A DNA stretch of 64,000 nt, from assembly GCA_002118135.1 (NCBI GenBank), contig BDIU01000112.1:147274-211273 (forward strand), given 5' to 3'. Under the pieces are notes generated by a model. It was not told the DNA's origin. It did not search any database and saw nothing but the letters and a program-made list of their open reading frames with translations. Numbering within the stretch: the first letter of the stretch is position 1; every line of letters begins with the position of its first letter. Shown in pieces: positions 1 to 11,940 of the stretch. This stretch comes from Trebouxia sp. TZW2008. Its lineage: Eukaryota > Chlorophyta > Trebouxiophyceae > Trebouxiales > Trebouxiaceae. Position numbers and translations under genes: made by a program.

Positions 1-3000
1 GTTTCAGATAGCTCACACAGGACATTACATGCAGGGACCCAAGGAACTTCGCAGCTGGGTCAAATTTCAGCATTTGACACCTTACTTTCTGTCTGCTCCT
101 GATTCTGCCATCATTGTAACCATTCTCAGCAAGGTAAATCTCATGGCTGGTGGTTGTTGCTTGTTGCAATCAGTGCTGTCAGCAGCATCGAGTGTTCAGC
201 CAAACCTCATGGCTAGTATGCAATCAACTCTTGTTTGGTGCCCTAAAGGTTATCAGAGTCCAGCTGGATTCTGGTGAGATCAAGACGGCCACTCTGCTTC
301 AATTTGAGTCTCAGATGACAACTCAGAATGCCCGCATCACCGCCATGCATCAGTACAACCCTATCTACAGATTCATGTGCGATAGGAATGGCGTCATAGT
401 GCATGCAAACAAGCGAGCCTGGGAAGCTTATAGTGATGGTACGCTTCAAGTCCATGTTTTGTCGCTGGCTTTCCTGCATGCTTGTGCCTATTGCTAAGCA
501 ACTTTTGCTGTGTTGACCCAGGCAAAGGATACACACCCACCTTGAAGGATGTCTTCTCGAGGGGCGACTACCCAGGTTAGAACTTGTACTCAGAATAAGC
601 ACATTTACCAAGCGAGCTGCATTGGTCAGGGCATGCTACAATCGCAGCATTCTACAATCATGAATGCTGGAGACCACAGACCACAATCAACAGACCGCTC
701 CCTCTAGCACGTATTTGAACTCACATGCTATGGCATGAGATGGCACTACGTCTGTGCACTGTGCATACTGTGTCATATAGACCCTGCTGTCGGGTCCTGT
801 ACAGCATATCATACTACCCTAAAAGACACCTCATCTTGCAACGCCCGTGTTTCAGCAGAGAACACATTTCATTCAACAGAAACACACCATGCACATGGGT
901 GCTGCATGCAGGTGGCGATGCTGAGCTGGACGCAGCATATGACACTGCTGTCACTGCTATATTTGAAAAGGGAGTTGCATGTCACCGGCATCTGAAATGC
1001 TACACCAGCAGAAAGACTGGCAAGCGAAAATACATCAACATGGAATTGTGGCCAGTTGCTGACCCACTGGATGGCAAGTTGGCTGTGATGGTCAGTGAGT
1101 ACAACATGACTGAGCAGAAGGAGCTAGAGCTGCAGCTGTCAGCCCAGCATCAGTCGCTGCAAAGGCAAGGTTGATGATGTATTCTTTTGCATGATCACAA
1201 TTGCAACCCAGTATCACAGCAATGCTGACCATCATACTAGCTGCCACCACACAAACAGCATAGCACACAGGTGCATACCACACAGACAGCATGCAAGCCT
1301 TCAGAGTATGTTGTCCCTGCAATGAACAGAATTTGCAAAGGCCGTGTATGACTTCCCCAACAATTTAGATGAATCCGCACATCAGTTCAGCGCTTGAGCC
1401 CAAGTAAGCCAAGGCCTCTGCACCTGCTGAGGTTGTGTGCTCATCAAATGCAAAAGCTGTCAATGCTGCCTAATTTGCACAGTGAGGCTGCAAATCAGGC
1501 AGTTTTAAAGGTGCTCTGATCAGCACAAGTCACCTGACACAGCCACGACTGCTGCACAGGCAGAATGCTGAGCTTGAGACGCTTAACGCTGACATCCAGA
1601 CAGAGAAGAAGCAGCTGCAGCAGCGCAACACCCACCTGACAGAGCGCTTGGAGGCGGTAGCGCAGTCGCCCACTCCTGGGCAGGGCATCAATGCTGACAC
1701 TCCTCTGGACCTCATGCTTGGTCTTCTGCAGAAGCTTGTCATGGTGTGTTTGCCACCAATCTGATCTGCAAAAGGCTGCATGCTGCATGCGTGCTCAAAT
1801 CGCTGCAGAAGGCTGTCATGGTGGGGTTGCCACCATTGAGATATGCTGCTTGCTGCATGGGTATACTACACTAAATGTGCCTAGCTGTGATTTTTGTAAG
1901 GGTCCATGGGTTTTGGTCTATTGCGTCTGTGATGCATTTGCATCATAATGAGCAGAACACCCAGTTGTTGAATAATTAGCATGTAAGGCAGCACAAATCA
2001 TGTGTTTGTTGCATCTGGAAATTATTTTGCAATGTCATGCGCGCAAGTCACAGCTTGTACATAATTCACATTGAACCTCGTCAGCAGGTAACCATCTCAA
2101 GCATAAGTTGCACAACGCCACTTGCTCTGTCAGCTTTGCTCAGCTGTTCCTGCTGCATGGTGGACCAAGAGTGCTGACGTTGCTTCTTGGAGATCATCTG
2201 CTTTCGCTCAAGGAGTGATGGCTTGTGCCTGCTCTGCAGGGGGAGACTGTAGGCATGGCTCAGATCCTGGACTTGCGGCATATACTAACAGAGTCCACGA
2301 CTGACCTCAGACAGCCAATTGCCCTGGAAAGGCAGCTCCTGGAGAGCAGCCACTCCACTGACGACGAAGTGGGCCTGTCCATGCTGCAGCTGCTCAAGGT
2401 GCGCTTGTCTTCTGCTTCAAGTCTGTGGTGTGACTGTACTCAAACATGCTACAGCTGCTTAGGCTGTGCTTAGGCTGTGAGTCTGGTCCTCCAAGTCTGT
2501 TGTGTGACTGATCCTTGCATTGGAGGCACCAAGTACGGCCACTTCCCAACCAAGCGGTGTCTGGCAAGGTTATGTTGAATGCTGTTTTTGTTTGTTGACA
2601 GCTTGCAACATCCTGCCAGCAGACACAGCAGTTTACTCAAGACATTGAGCTTCTGTCACCAGCAGCAATTGAAGCCGCTGTGTAGCTTTGTGGCATGTTT
2701 GCTGCAGCACGCTTTGCAACTGCCTGATAGAATGCCGTTGAGCGTCAGGCTTTGGAGGCTTGTAGTCACGCACAACACGACTGTCAGTCCAACAGCATAT
2801 GTTGACTCTGACACGGTCTGTCATGCATTGGAAAACGGTAGAGTGAAGGGCAATGGTTCCACATGGCATCAAACTGCAGCCCATTCATTGTAGCATGCGA
2901 CGCGATGTCTTGTGCGACATTGCAGGGCAGGTCACCAAGCCAAGCCAAGCACAGCAAACCCGCCAGCCCTGCAGCACAGGGGCAAAAGCCCCATGCCTTG

Positions 3001-6000
3001 CCTGGCTTGAGCACTATGTACAGGCCCCAGGTCAGCTCTGAGGACAGTTTCAGAGATGCGCAGTGTCACCTGCAGGCAGCCGTGACGTCTGCAGAGGGCA
3101 ACTCCAGACCCTTCCTGCAGCTTACTGACTGCTTCCCATCACAACGTCAAGCCAGCCTGATCCTTGCATGACACTGCAGGGGAGGTCACCAAGCCAAGCC
3201 AAGCACAGTGATCCCGCCAGTCCTGCAGCGGAGGGGCAAAGGCACCATTCCTTGCCTGGCAGCTTGTACAGGGCCCGGGTCAGCACTGAAGACAGAGCCA
3301 GGGATGTGCAGTGCGAGCTGCAAGCCGCCATCACTCCTGCTGTAGAGCGCATGCTGCAGGTCAGCTGACTGACACAGTGACTTCCCTTTGTAAGGACACT
3401 TAGTGTAAGGACACTTGTTGTAAGGACACTCGTTGTAAGGACATTCTTGATGTAAGGAAGACACAATTGGAAACCAGTCACTGCATTACGACTGAAATGG
3501 TAGCCCTGAGTAAGGATAATTTGATGTAAGAACTATTTTCTTGGGAACCAAAGCGGTCGTTATACAGAGAGGTCACTAGTACAGTTGTGACCACCCAGTG
3601 AATGGCTTGCCATGTGTTCGATCTTGAATTACAGCTAGGAGGGTCCTTGCCAGGACTGGCTGCTGTTTACGCAGCAACATCTTTTCGTAAGTTATTTGCA
3701 TGAAGCCCTGACTTTGCATGCATACAACCGGTTTTGGCGTCACAGGGTCACTTTGTCCCTGTTTCCGTGCTCACTCTGGTCCCAGCCACGGTCTCCATCT
3801 TTCTTCAGCATGAGTGAACCCATATGCAGATGCCAGAAAGCGTTTTTGCATCCTCTCTTGATTATCACATGTATGTCATAACTACAACCGCTGATGCATA
3901 GCTTTGCACAACCATCTTGCTGAAGCTCACGATGTGTGCTTATGTGCTCAGGATGCGACCAAGCAGTGGCAGTTTGACATCCTGGGCTTTGCCGAGGCAA
4001 CACCCGGCCACACATTGTCCATTATGGGCTTCTTCATACTCAGCAGCCAAGGCTTCATCAGCGAGTTCAACATCGATGAAGCCAAGCTGTGCCTGTACCT
4101 GCGCAGAATAGAGCAGGGTTACAATAATTTGGTTCCATACCACAACTGGTATGGCACACCATAGACACAAGCGCATGCACTGTGACAAGGCATTTTTTAG
4201 CATGCTGTATGCTGCCTGCACTGCGTCATTGCTACGACAAATCTGAATCACACCATGGCATGTTATTGATCACGATTTGGGACAACAGGCCTCACATCAC
4301 TAAGCCTTCAGCACATGTCTGCGTACTTCTCTGCTCTGTTAATTGCACCTGCAGATGTCAACTTTGCCAAAACACCCTGAGAGGTTGTGCACACAATTCT
4401 GATCTTGTGTGCGTTGCTCAAAGAGCTCATTCATTGAATGTTTACCGTCTCAGTCGATCTGCCAGCCCATCAACCACACAGTCAGTCAGTCAGTCTGTCT
4501 ACCAATGGCGTGGGGCTTCTTGCTCACCGCTGTGATGTGATCATGAGTGACAAAGTGATTGTTTGATGCTCCTGCAGCACACATGTGGCATCTGTCCTCC
4601 AGATGACTCACATGCTCATGGTGCATGGCGGTGTGATGAAGAGGCAAGGGGCAGACCGGCTCAGCCTGCTGGCCTCCTACATAGCAGCCTTGATTCATGA
4701 CTTTGAGCACTCAGGGGTCAACAATGACTTCCTGATCAAGACCAATCATGACTTGGCCATCACGTACAACCTGCAGTCGCCTTTGGAGAATCACCACCTA
4801 GCAGCCTCTACAAGAGTCTTTCTGCAGCAGCGCTACAACTTCCTTGGGGTATGGGCTTGCCTCGAACAACAGCCGTTCTTGCTCAGCTGGCAACCAAACA
4901 CATACATGCTGCACACGTCTAGGTCACTCCCCTTGCAGTTACTGCTGCTGCCATCTTAGACAGCCAAGCAAGCATGGTTGATATGCACCTGCAATTAAAG
5001 TTGCGCAAGCTGAATTGAGCTCATAGTGCCGTTCTGGTCTGAAGCTGCAGGGCAGTCAGTAGCCAGACAGCTGTAGCTCTATTAGGTCAGCAGCTGTCCC
5101 TGCTTTTGCAGCAGCGTGTGGATTGTGAATAGCAGGTGTTACTGCAGCTGACGTAGTAGCAGCACCAGCAAAAGGCCAATGTATCAAAAATCACTTTGCT
5201 TTGTGCAGGAAGTGTCTCAGGAAGACAGGATGGCTGTGCGCACGACTGCGATAGATCAGGTGCTGGGCACAGACATGAAGAAGCACTTCAGCATCCTGTC
5301 CAGATTCCAGGTATGCTCCTTCATGTGACCAGATCTGCAGATTTGAAGTTGCAGCAGGCTGTCAAATTTGCACCTGCAATGGGCAGATTGCATGGCTTTG
5401 GCTTCTAGGCCAGCAGCACCAGCAGTGCTGCACATGAATGAAATTGCACATGCTGATGGTAGCACACCTGCCAAAGCCTTTCAAGCTGGTGAACACCTTC
5501 TTGACAGTGTACACCCACCCCTCAGCAAGACTCTGCATCACAAAGCCCATTCTTCAGCGGTCTATGCAATGTGTTCAGTTTGAGCTGCTGAATGCTAGCA
5601 CTTGCCGTCTACCAGGTGCTTTGCTTGATGCAATTGACAGCTTCCATGCTCACAATGTTTGTGGGCAGTGACACAGAGACAGGATCAGCGCTCCAAACCC
5701 GATTAAAGGGCATGGTCAAGTGCAGACTGCGAAGGGTGCACTCTTTCTTTTGTTGTATGTTATCTGATTTGAAGCTGTCTGCAGGCCATGTTCAAGAGGA
5801 CGAGCAGTACTGGTCCTTCAACACCAACCACCTCTGCAATGCACGAATTGCCCCAGTCTTTGGCTGACCTCAAGGCAGAGGACAGGAGCATATTGCATCA
5901 GGTAGGATAAGCTGTTGCTTACCTGACTGTCTGTGATCTGGTTGTGAAGCTGCACCTGCAGCATTCAGGCTGCACTTCTCGCTGCAAATGCTGCCCAGCA

Positions 6001-7088
6001 CTCAATGTTCTGTGCAAAAACCATGGCCAGGCAAGCTGTTATGGGCAAGTGTGCTGTGTGTGCCCTCTTTGATGATTGTGGCGCTCAATACAGGCTGTAT
6101 ACCAGGAATGGTGACAAGTGCAACTCAGTCTTGTATATCCAGGCTGCTGACTGCCTCTGTCCTGTCTCCATACCCGCAGAGCATGTTGTTTGCCATTGCC
6201 ATTTGCTTGCAATTTTGGCAGGTTCGCTCAATGTCATGAATGTTGGTGCAGATGGTGTTGAAGTGTGCTGACATTGGGCATCTGGCAGCAGACCCCGCAA
6301 CTCACAAGCGCTGGAGTCTGAAGCTGGAAGAAGAGTTCTTCTGCCAGGTGTGCCTGCGTGCAGCACCTGCTCAAAGTGCTGATGCTGCTGCTGCTGCCGT
6401 TGTTGTCACAAAAAGCAGAGACTCGTAGCCACATGCTAGTTGTTTTCAAGTGACAGCCAGCTGGCAAAAGACAGATCTGCTGGACAAGGTGAAACCTGCA
6501 AAGATTGCAAAATTGTCAATATAGATGTGTCACCTTCCAAAACAAAGTGCCTTGATGAGTCATAACAGTTTCAGCCAGCTGATTCAGATGTGTCAGTGCA
6601 GGGTGACATGGAGAAGTCTCTGGGTTTGACTGTGAGCCCACTGATGGACCGTACCCACATAGGCGGCATCACACGCTCTCAGGTGCTCTACAATGCTGCG
6701 CTTTGCACCTGTGTTTTGCTTTGCAACATGCTTCCTGTGATCAGTGTATGGCACGCTGAACCTTGGGAAAGCTCAGTGACCATTGTCGGCGTCAAGACAT
6801 GGGCTCACATGTTCAAATAGCTGAAGCTGCTTGCATCTTGGTCCCAACTGAAAAGACTGGCAACACATTCTGTCTGCACTTTGGGAATGGCAATAGTCTG
6901 CTGCAGCATTTGCATTGCATAGACAGGAGTGTGGCATGTAGGTGGGCTTTTTCAGCATTGTGGGCATCCCCATGTACAAGGCAATGGTGAGCGCCTTTGA
7001 AGACGCCAAGCCAATTCTGGACGGTGTCATGGCCAACTACAAGTGCTGGGAAGCTGCCGCAGTCACAGGCAAAGACCCACGCAGATGA
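1..7088 (+). CDS. PAS-domain cyclic nucleotide phosphodiesterase (5' end cut by window)
   Basis: This is a class I 3',5'-cyclic nucleotide phosphodiesterase that hydrolyses cAMP and/or cGMP. The probable exons are 21-133, 249-438, 522-575, 912-1164, 1560-1743, 2240-2398, 2602-2679, 3180-3359, 3952-4148, 4578-4848, 5209-5310, 5785-5901, 6252-6347, 6602-6682 and 6942-7088 (stop TGA). From exon 2 on, all join in phase. Exons 2-4 form one PAS/PAC sensor domain (NPIYRFMCDRNGVIVHAN, then a PAC-like MVSEYNMTEQKELE). Exon 5 is a short coiled coil and exons 6-8 a linker. The catalytic domain starts at 3952 and shows the metal-site motifs YHNCTHVAS, IHDFEHSGVNND and KCADIGHLA, followed by LEEEFF. The domain ends just after DGVMANYKCWE, as in the family. 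Fusion of PAS to this catalytic domain suggests ligand- or light-gated cyclic nucleotide turnover, which is inference. The intron after 1164 appears to use a GC donor. Purine specificity cannot be read. Confidence 0.9.
2926..3120 (+). repeat. Decayed upstream copy of a phosphodiesterase linker exon
   Basis: This segment copies the real exon 3180-3359 at an offset of 254 bp. Both begin after tgcag and read GRSPSQAKHS, and both end in a CAG. The real exon is followed by gtcagc, a usable donor. The first copy is followed by cttact, so it has no donor. It is best read as a relic of an acceptor-side duplication, though use in a rare isoform cannot be excluded. Confidence 0.75.
3392..3456 (+). repeat. 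Short tandem repeat in a phosphodiesterase intron
   Basis: Four to five copies of a roughly 15-bp unit, tgtaaggacactTgt, lie about 35 bp after the exon ending at 3359. Each copy contains GTAAGG, which resembles a 5' splice site. Confidence 0.8.
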
Positions 7089-8080
7089 CAGCCCACACTT
7101 GTCATGAGTCCAAGCTGCCCGCTGCATAGGTGTTGGTTCTGTACAGTGCAGGTGTGAGATTTTGTGGCAAGTGTGTCAGGCAGTGTGTTTGGTGTCTGTC
7201 AGGCTCAGAGTGCTAAGGTCATTATCATCATATTTTCCTCCAGAAGTGTTGGCTATACAGCCTTATCAGAGTATGTGGAAGTAGTCAATTTCTGCAACCT
7301 GTGCACAGCGCTTAGGTACTCTTGCTTGTTTGTTCTAGTCGTCTTTTCTGTTGATGTGTGTGCCATGAGCACATAGTCCGCTTTTGTTACTTGGCATAAT
7401 ATACTGAAAGGACCAAGCGTTTTCAGTGTGAACACATCAGCCATATCATACAATATACACCAGTCCTAAGTAGTCGTAGTAGTCAGTAGCACATGTATTG
7501 TCAAGCCTTCCCTGCAGATCATGGATCAACGTGCACGTGCGCATCAGCTTAGGATTCTTACGAAAAGATACTTCAGTACTATTACGGTGTTGACTACAAT
7601 GGTTTGGCTTTTTTGAAGTGCTTGCTGGCATGCTGAGGTGTCTGCAGCTGATCAGTGCTGTTTGAATTGCTTTTGGCCTGCTGCTTTATGATATGTGGGA
7701 ACAGCCAAACACAATGCCCTCACAACATGATACAGTCACACAGCTTCATAGCCTAGGCAGCTGAATGCTGTGTAAATGTTGACTCAAGCTTTTGCATATC
7801 CTCGTTCTGCAGAGCTGTTCCCCAGCAGGCAAAGATGTGTTTTGAAGGGATTAAACCGTAGCGCTTTGTGCTTGGCATTCAATGTCCAGGCACTGCACAA
7901 GACTGAGCTGGCTGCAGAAGCATACATATGACATGCCATCAATATTATCAATCATTAATTTTATACTAACACATGAACGATCACACTGTATCTTAACATA
8001 CGATGACAAATCGTTGAAATATCATCATTAGCAAAGACAGCAAACACGAGTTCGAATCCACACACCAAAAGGGCCGAGGT
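7089..8080. other. 3' flank of the phosphodiesterase gene
   Basis: No convincing coding exon is visible here. A TGTAA motif, the usual chlorophyte polyadenylation signal, lies at 7771-7775, which would imply a 3' UTR of about 700 bp. Confidence 0.4.
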
Positions 8081-8088
8081 CACAAATC

Positions 8089-8654
8089 TTGCTGGACTCC
8101 CACGTCCCAGCAAACAGCCAAAACGGTGAAGATGGCAGAGCTGCCTTGCCTTGCAGGGGCTCCCTCAGAGGCAAGATGAGGCCTGACATGATGATGGTTG
8201 AGATGACAGATGAAGCAAGGACTAGATACCTGCCTCATGATGCCAACACTGGACAAGCGTTGCCAAGTCTGCCGGCCAAACTGCCAAATGGGAAAGCAAG
8301 GAACATCCACATTGTGGAAGTGGGATATCGATACTGCAGCGACGTATCCTACCTTGACAAGCTGAAAAAAAGAAGAGACAACACGCTGCCCGAGAGGCGA
8401 CCCTGACAACTTATGGGTACAAAGTTACAGTACTGACTTACATCCTGGGCTCTTATGGCTCGACATACATTAGCAACCAACAGACCTTGAAAGCCTTGGG
8501 CATTGTGCAAGCAGCAGCTGACAAACTGACTAGGAAAGTTCATGAACACTCTGTGATATGTGCACCCAGTATCAACAAGTCTAGGAGATTTTTGGAAGGC
8601 TCTCAAAGTAGGACAAATTATAGACGCAAAAGACAAAGGGCTGACCCCTCATAA
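8089..8654 (+). pseudogene. Relic of a non-LTR retrotransposon ORF2 C-terminus, frameshifted
   Basis: The first part (8089 to about 8365) ends in a conserved block NIHIVEVGYRYCSDVSYLDK, resembling the C-terminal tail of algal LINE-type reverse-transcriptase polyproteins. Reading then jumps by one frame in the A-rich stretch near 8365 and continues as LTTYGYKVTVLTYILGS, ending at TAA 8652-8654. The two parts together match the usual tail in order and spacing, so this is one element with a frameshift. The reverse-transcriptase and endonuclease domains are absent, consistent with 5' truncation. The family call rests on remembered motif resemblance. Confidence 0.6.
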
Positions 8655-8756
8655 GTCAATCTTCTGTGGGTTGTTGCTTTTAAGGCAGCAATCCCGGGCT
8701 GCCTCTTTAGATAGAGGCTCCCGTTATGACGCCTAACGGCATAGACTTTTCTTTTC

Positions 8757-9065
8757 TGTTCTTTTTCTTTTTCACAAATCTTGAAAATATGAACTAGGGG
8801 CCTGCACTGTCCTCACAACCACTCCCCACCAGGTTTCACTAGTGCAATGTATGAGCCAACAGACATGCAAATTTTTGCAAAAGCTGTTGCTGCATCCCCA
8901 TCAGATTCCCTAAAGCCTCCACACACTGAAAGGGCTAATTATAAGGTCACAAACCTTGAAAATGTGACCTTGGGGCCTGCAGCGTCCTCACACCCACTCC
9001 CTAACAGGTTTCACTAATGCGATGTATGAGCCAGCGGACATGCAAATGTTTGCAAAAGCTGTTGC
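8757..9065 (+). repeat. Direct repeat pair, also related to promoters further along
   Basis: Segments near 8764-8885 and 8946-9065 are imperfect direct copies. Each runs from tcacaaa-cttgaaaat through cctcacacccactccc to gtatgagccaacagacatgcaaatttttgcaaaagctgttgc. The gtatgagcc...atgcaaa...gctgttgctgcatcc section recurs near 9630 and 16583. It may be a non-autonomous element or the 3' region of the adjacent LINE relic. Confidence 0.7.
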
Positions 9066-9623
9066 TTGCTGTTTTTACATTTAGTATTGCAGTGCTAGCA
9101 TGTGCGCATTGTGTATCTGCACCATTACATGGACAGACATGGACCTTGTCATGCGTGTTGCGCTGATGCGTTTGTGCTGCGCTATCACATTGCAGCTCAG
9201 TGGCTATTCCCTGGGCTTTGTCCTTTGTCTCAAACCTTTCTCTCCAGCGCTTCAGGCTTAAGCTTAGAATTCGAACAGAGCAGAGCAGAGTAGCCGGGTG
9301 CGAGTGCTTGCATGCCCTGTGCCTGAGGAGTTGTGACTTGCATGTGCCTGCGATACTGTGCGCTCTGTGGATATCTACACCTTCTCGGGGCCCGTTTGTG
9401 GTGTTTATTTTTCAGGTAGTCAACTCACACTTTTGGAGTGCTTGCTGCCTTTCAGCGCTTGCGGTTGGCAAACTTTGACAGCATAGACGCTGCAGCTTCA
9501 GCGGCAGCAGCAGCCAGCCGCAGATGCTATCAATGCTTGTAACAAATTGCTTCAATCCGAGCCATATGCATCGATATCGGCTTGGGCATTGGTTGATGTC
9601 TTCCGACACTCTTTTGCCCAAGA

Positions 9624-9639
9624 TATAAAAGCTATAAAA
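9624..9639 (+). promoter_or_regulatory. Tandem TATA boxes upstream of the aerolysin-like gene
   Basis: Two TATAAAA motifs lie 9 bp apart, about 290 bp upstream of the first candidate start codon at 9924. They sit at the edge of the dispersed repeat that also occurs near 8880 and 16600, so the promoter may be repeat-derived. Confidence 0.45.
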
Positions 9640-9923
9640 GCTGTTGCTGCATCCTCATCAGACTCCATACAGCCGCGTCAAGTGCCGGTCGGTATGTGAC
9701 GCGATTGCTGTCGATTCTACAATCTATCGCGAGGGGCAAGCGTGGGGTGCCCTGGTTTCCGGGTTCCGAGGGAAATGTCCCCATACAGTAAAAGGCTTCC
9801 CTAGCAGCTTCCCCTTTACGGAGAAGGGTCCTGCACGGAGCGTTGGGACACCGGGGCTGGGTCAACAGCCTTCACGCATATCTGTACGCTTTGACGCACG
9901 CTCCTTTCGCCCAGAGCTGCCTG

Positions 9924-11940
9924 ATGGCAAAGCTAAGACTTTTGTCAGGACAGCTGTTCTGCGTTGAAATGATTGCGTTCACGTTTGCACAGTCCCCAGT
10001 TTCTACGCCAGCGACGTTCCTCGTGCCTTTTGCCACAGCTGGCGCCACTTCAGCTGCCTGCGGCGGAGGCTTTTTTGGATCAGGTCCACAGCGCCAGTGG
10101 CGACCTGCTTACAACAACCCTTTCTCGGCGCACGGCTGCACGAGTCCAACGGCTGGGTTTTCGGGAGTACAGGCCATCAGTGCAATCGGAAACAGCACAG
10201 ACCTCATGCATCTGCAGATCATGCTGCGGTTTGATAACAGCAGCGTCGTTCACATCGGAAACTGTACTTCCGGCTGTGAAAACGAGACAAGCTTCTATTT
10301 TTTGCCTGCCGAGGTGCGTAGGCACGTGTCGTTACCTACCGCTCCAGCTGGTATGGAAGCCAACAATCTTGGCGCAAGCAGATTTGTATGTCTGTCCCTG
10401 AGCAGACTGTGACGAGTGCTGCAACTTTCACTTATAGTGAAGACCCTCCACTTGGTGGCGGTTCATACACTACGCTGGCTGGCTTGCAAATCAACACCAC
10501 CTCTCCCAATGGAGCAAACCGGTCTTTTGCGATTGGCAGCACGAGCGTGTATGATCACGTTTTTACTACGCAATCTGCAAGCAATGCAGGCACTGTAGGG
10601 TCAGGATTCTTTTGCGGCATCTATGGGTATTTGGTGGACACAAACATGACTGCTACCGGGGTCCAGCAATGCGTAGGCGATGCGTTGTACCCAACCAATG
10701 GCATTTACCAGCTTGGTTTTGCTTTCTTGAAGCCAATTGTTCAGAGCGCTCTCACAAACATGATGCTTGATTCTCTTGCGCTAGACCAGGTTGCCACAAC
10801 TCCAGAAACGATATACCCCTATAGCTTGGCCAACGGAGGCTCTACTCAAGAGTCCTTTTCCGTCACCAAAGGTACCTCAGTGTCATACACCAACAGCTGG
10901 TCCTCCACGTCTACCTTGTCCAATACCTTCTCAACTCAAGTGAGTGACACTATCAGCTGATATGAGGCGCACACTGTAGCTTGTATAGTGGGCTCTGCGA
11001 TTAGCTTGCTTACATCGGCCATCCCTCTTATTAGACACACGCCACAGGAAACTGCTGCAAGGCAATGACTATCATGTATTGCCTTGCAGGAGGTCAATGA
11101 GAATGGTGGTTCCAATGCTGCTCAAATTGGGGTGAGTGCAACAGTGAGTGGAGGCGCCAATATTTTATTTGCTCACGCATCAGCCAGTGTGACGGCGTCA
11201 GCTCAAGACACTTTCACCAATACTTGGAAGCAAAGCACCACCCAGATAAATACTGCACAGTACTCAATATCCAAGACAGGCACTATCTCGCAGAATCTCA
11301 TCAACACGGTATGGTTTCATACCTTGTTGGCCATGACATAACACCAATATGATGAAGCACTGCTTGCAACCCCAACACTTGCATGGTGTTGCAGGACTCT
11401 GTGACTTTCTCAGTAGTTGCACCTCCGCACTCAATTGTGGACTACCAAGTGTTGGTTTGGAGCGGTCGCTTTAACGTCCCATGGAGCGCCACTTTACAGC
11501 TCACACTTCAAGACGGTTCTGTGGTGAGTGTGAACACCACAGGGCTGTATAATGGAGTCGCTGTTGCTGGCATCAGCGTTCAGATCTTTGAGCCCCAGTC
11601 AGGCTACACCGGGCCAAGTGCATACCCAGAAGCTCCTCCTCCAAGCCCCTCAGCAACTGCACAAGCACCTTCCATTTCTGGCACAACAGTCATTGTGCCG
11701 ATGCAGCAGCGCAATGCTTTATTCATCTCCAATTTTCTAGGTCCTGCACCAGCTCCAAGCCCCACATCTTCTTCACCAGAAATGAAAAGCACCCTCCCCG
11801 AGTTGGTTTCTGGGTGTGGTGTTGTGGACCTGAACCCTTCTGGTCAGTTCAATAACATCTCCTCCTATGCAGATGCTGGTACGGGTGTCAACATGCAAGA
11901 TGCAAACAACTGCACCATGCCTTTTTTTGGAGCAAGTTAG
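9924..11940 (+). CDS. Aerolysin/natterin-like beta-pore-forming protein, putatively secreted
   Basis: Coding segments are 9924-10385, 10406-10939, 11090-11308 and 11395-11940 (stop TAG), about 586 residues if all join. The N-terminus has a short basic start then a hydrophobic stretch, a possible signal peptide. Met at 9924 and at 9969 are both possible starts. Residues from about 35 to 150 form a Cys- and Gly-containing beta-rich region that could be a lectin-like (jacalin-type) domain. Segments 2-4 carry very long alternating Ser/Thr-rich beta strands flanking a small amphipathic stretch (about 11110-11215), the layout of the aerolysin/ETX-MTX2 pore-forming module. A Pro-rich linker and a Cys-containing tail follow. 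The first two segments lie in different frames. They are separated by a 20-nt stretch (10386-10405) with gtatgt...gagcag boundaries, which is either a tiny intron or a frameshift. The fold assignment is by pattern only. Target, if any, is unknown; a defence or adhesion role is possible. Confidence 0.55.

Noticed and set aside
5902..6090. Possible extra phosphodiesterase exon (AALLAANAAQHSMFC) with a GC donor
   Set aside because: The family needs the exon ending RSILHQ to join directly to MVLKCADIGH, and phases agree without it.
8049..8060. gttcgaatcc string resembling a tRNA T-loop
   Set aside because: The flanks do not form T-stem, anticodon or acceptor stems of a tRNA, so it is a chance match.
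9644..9967. 107-codon + frame overlapping the start of the aerolysin-like gene
   Set aside because: It is in a different frame, has no recognisable content and lies in repeat-derived promoter sequence.
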